Shown here piece after piece: positions 6,070 through 6,202 of a stretch of DNA of 6,202 nt; position 1 is the first letter of the stretch, and each line of letters opens with the position of its first letter. Source of the stretch: DASTRU01 sp035761045 (GTDB lineage: Bacteria; Pseudomonadota; Gammaproteobacteria; Burkholderiales; Burkholderiaceae_E). A program made the translations under genes and the position numbers. Below the pieces are notes generated by a model. The model was given only the letters and a program-made list of their open reading frames with translations, was not told the DNA's origin and searched no databases. The DNA lies in assembly GCA_035761045.1 (NCBI GenBank), contig DASTRU010000158.1, positions 1 to 6,202 of the forward strand, read 5' to 3'.

Positions 6070-6202
6070 GCCGAACGGTTCAGGGACGACAGCGCGCAAG
6101 CCGCCGATGCACAGCGTGACGGCCCCGCCACGGTGGCCCGGCTGCTCGACCAATTGGGCGAGCAACTGTCGCAAGAGTTCGGCCGTGGCTTCGAGTCGCG
6201 CA
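6070..6202 (+). pseudogene. Probable truncated DUF1016/YhcG N-domain fragment
   Basis: A frame open from just after purM to the window edge reads ARLLDQLGEQLSQEFGRGF at about 6136-6192. This resembles the end of the DUF1016 N-terminal domain, where a pattern like LL..L...L...FGRGFS..NL is usual. DUF1016 (YhcG-type) proteins carry a C-terminal PDDEXK nuclease-like domain that would lie beyond the window. The frame has no ATG or TTG from the purM stop onward; the only candidate is GTG 6133, which would omit the roughly 60 residues normally found before this motif. The preceding residues (AERFRDDSAQAADAQRDG) only loosely resemble the expected domain. I therefore read it as a 5'-truncated or decayed copy that continues off the right edge. 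The assignment rests on about 20 residues and is tentative. Confidence 0.45.

Noticed and set aside
5655..6131. Minus-strand open frame (158 codons) covering the purM 3' end and the downstream gap
   Set aside because: It is largely antisense to intact purM and has a Ser/Arg/Thr-biased translation with no motif.

Overview
The window is mostly a conserved housekeeping block from a GC-rich betaproteobacterium, most likely of the order Burkholderiales. The basis is the base composition (about 60% GC by eye, with GC-rich third codon positions) and the gene order purM, divergent from AI-2E/PerM-type permease, hda, HAD phosphatase, pcnB and folK, which I recall as typical of Burkholderia-like genomes. 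The genus cannot be resolved from the sequence.

Layout. Positions 24-428 (+) hold a small protein I do not recognise; its frame is open to the left edge, so its true start may lie outside the window. It converges on a tightly packed minus-strand gene set running from 4880 down to 465: an AI-2E/PerM-family membrane protein, Hda, a HAD-IB phosphatase, PcnB and FolK. The junctions are a TGATG overlap, a gap of about 20 bp, an ATGA overlap and a 24-bp gap, as expected for one transcription unit. A 97-bp intergenic region (4881-4977) separates this unit from the divergent purM (4978-6018, +), which is intact. From about 6070 to the right edge a coding-like frame without a start codon resembles part of the DUF1016/YhcG N-terminal domain and looks like a truncated remnant.

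Function. PurM carries out the fifth step of purine synthesis. Hda works with the DNA sliding clamp to turn off the initiator DnaA. PcnB adds poly(A) tails to RNA. FolK makes the pyrophosphorylated pterin for folate synthesis. The HAD enzyme and the permease have no assigned substrate. These genes are linked by position and conservation, not by one pathway.

I found no CRISPR array, tRNA, rRNA, complete mobile element or convincing terminator, and no clear new multi-gene system. The points worth a second look are an Hda that lacks a segment between Walker A and Walker B, two perfect 14-bp palindromes at gene junctions, a general lack of Shine-Dalgarno sequences, a codon-use shift late in purM, and the unrelated material on both flanks of the conserved block.
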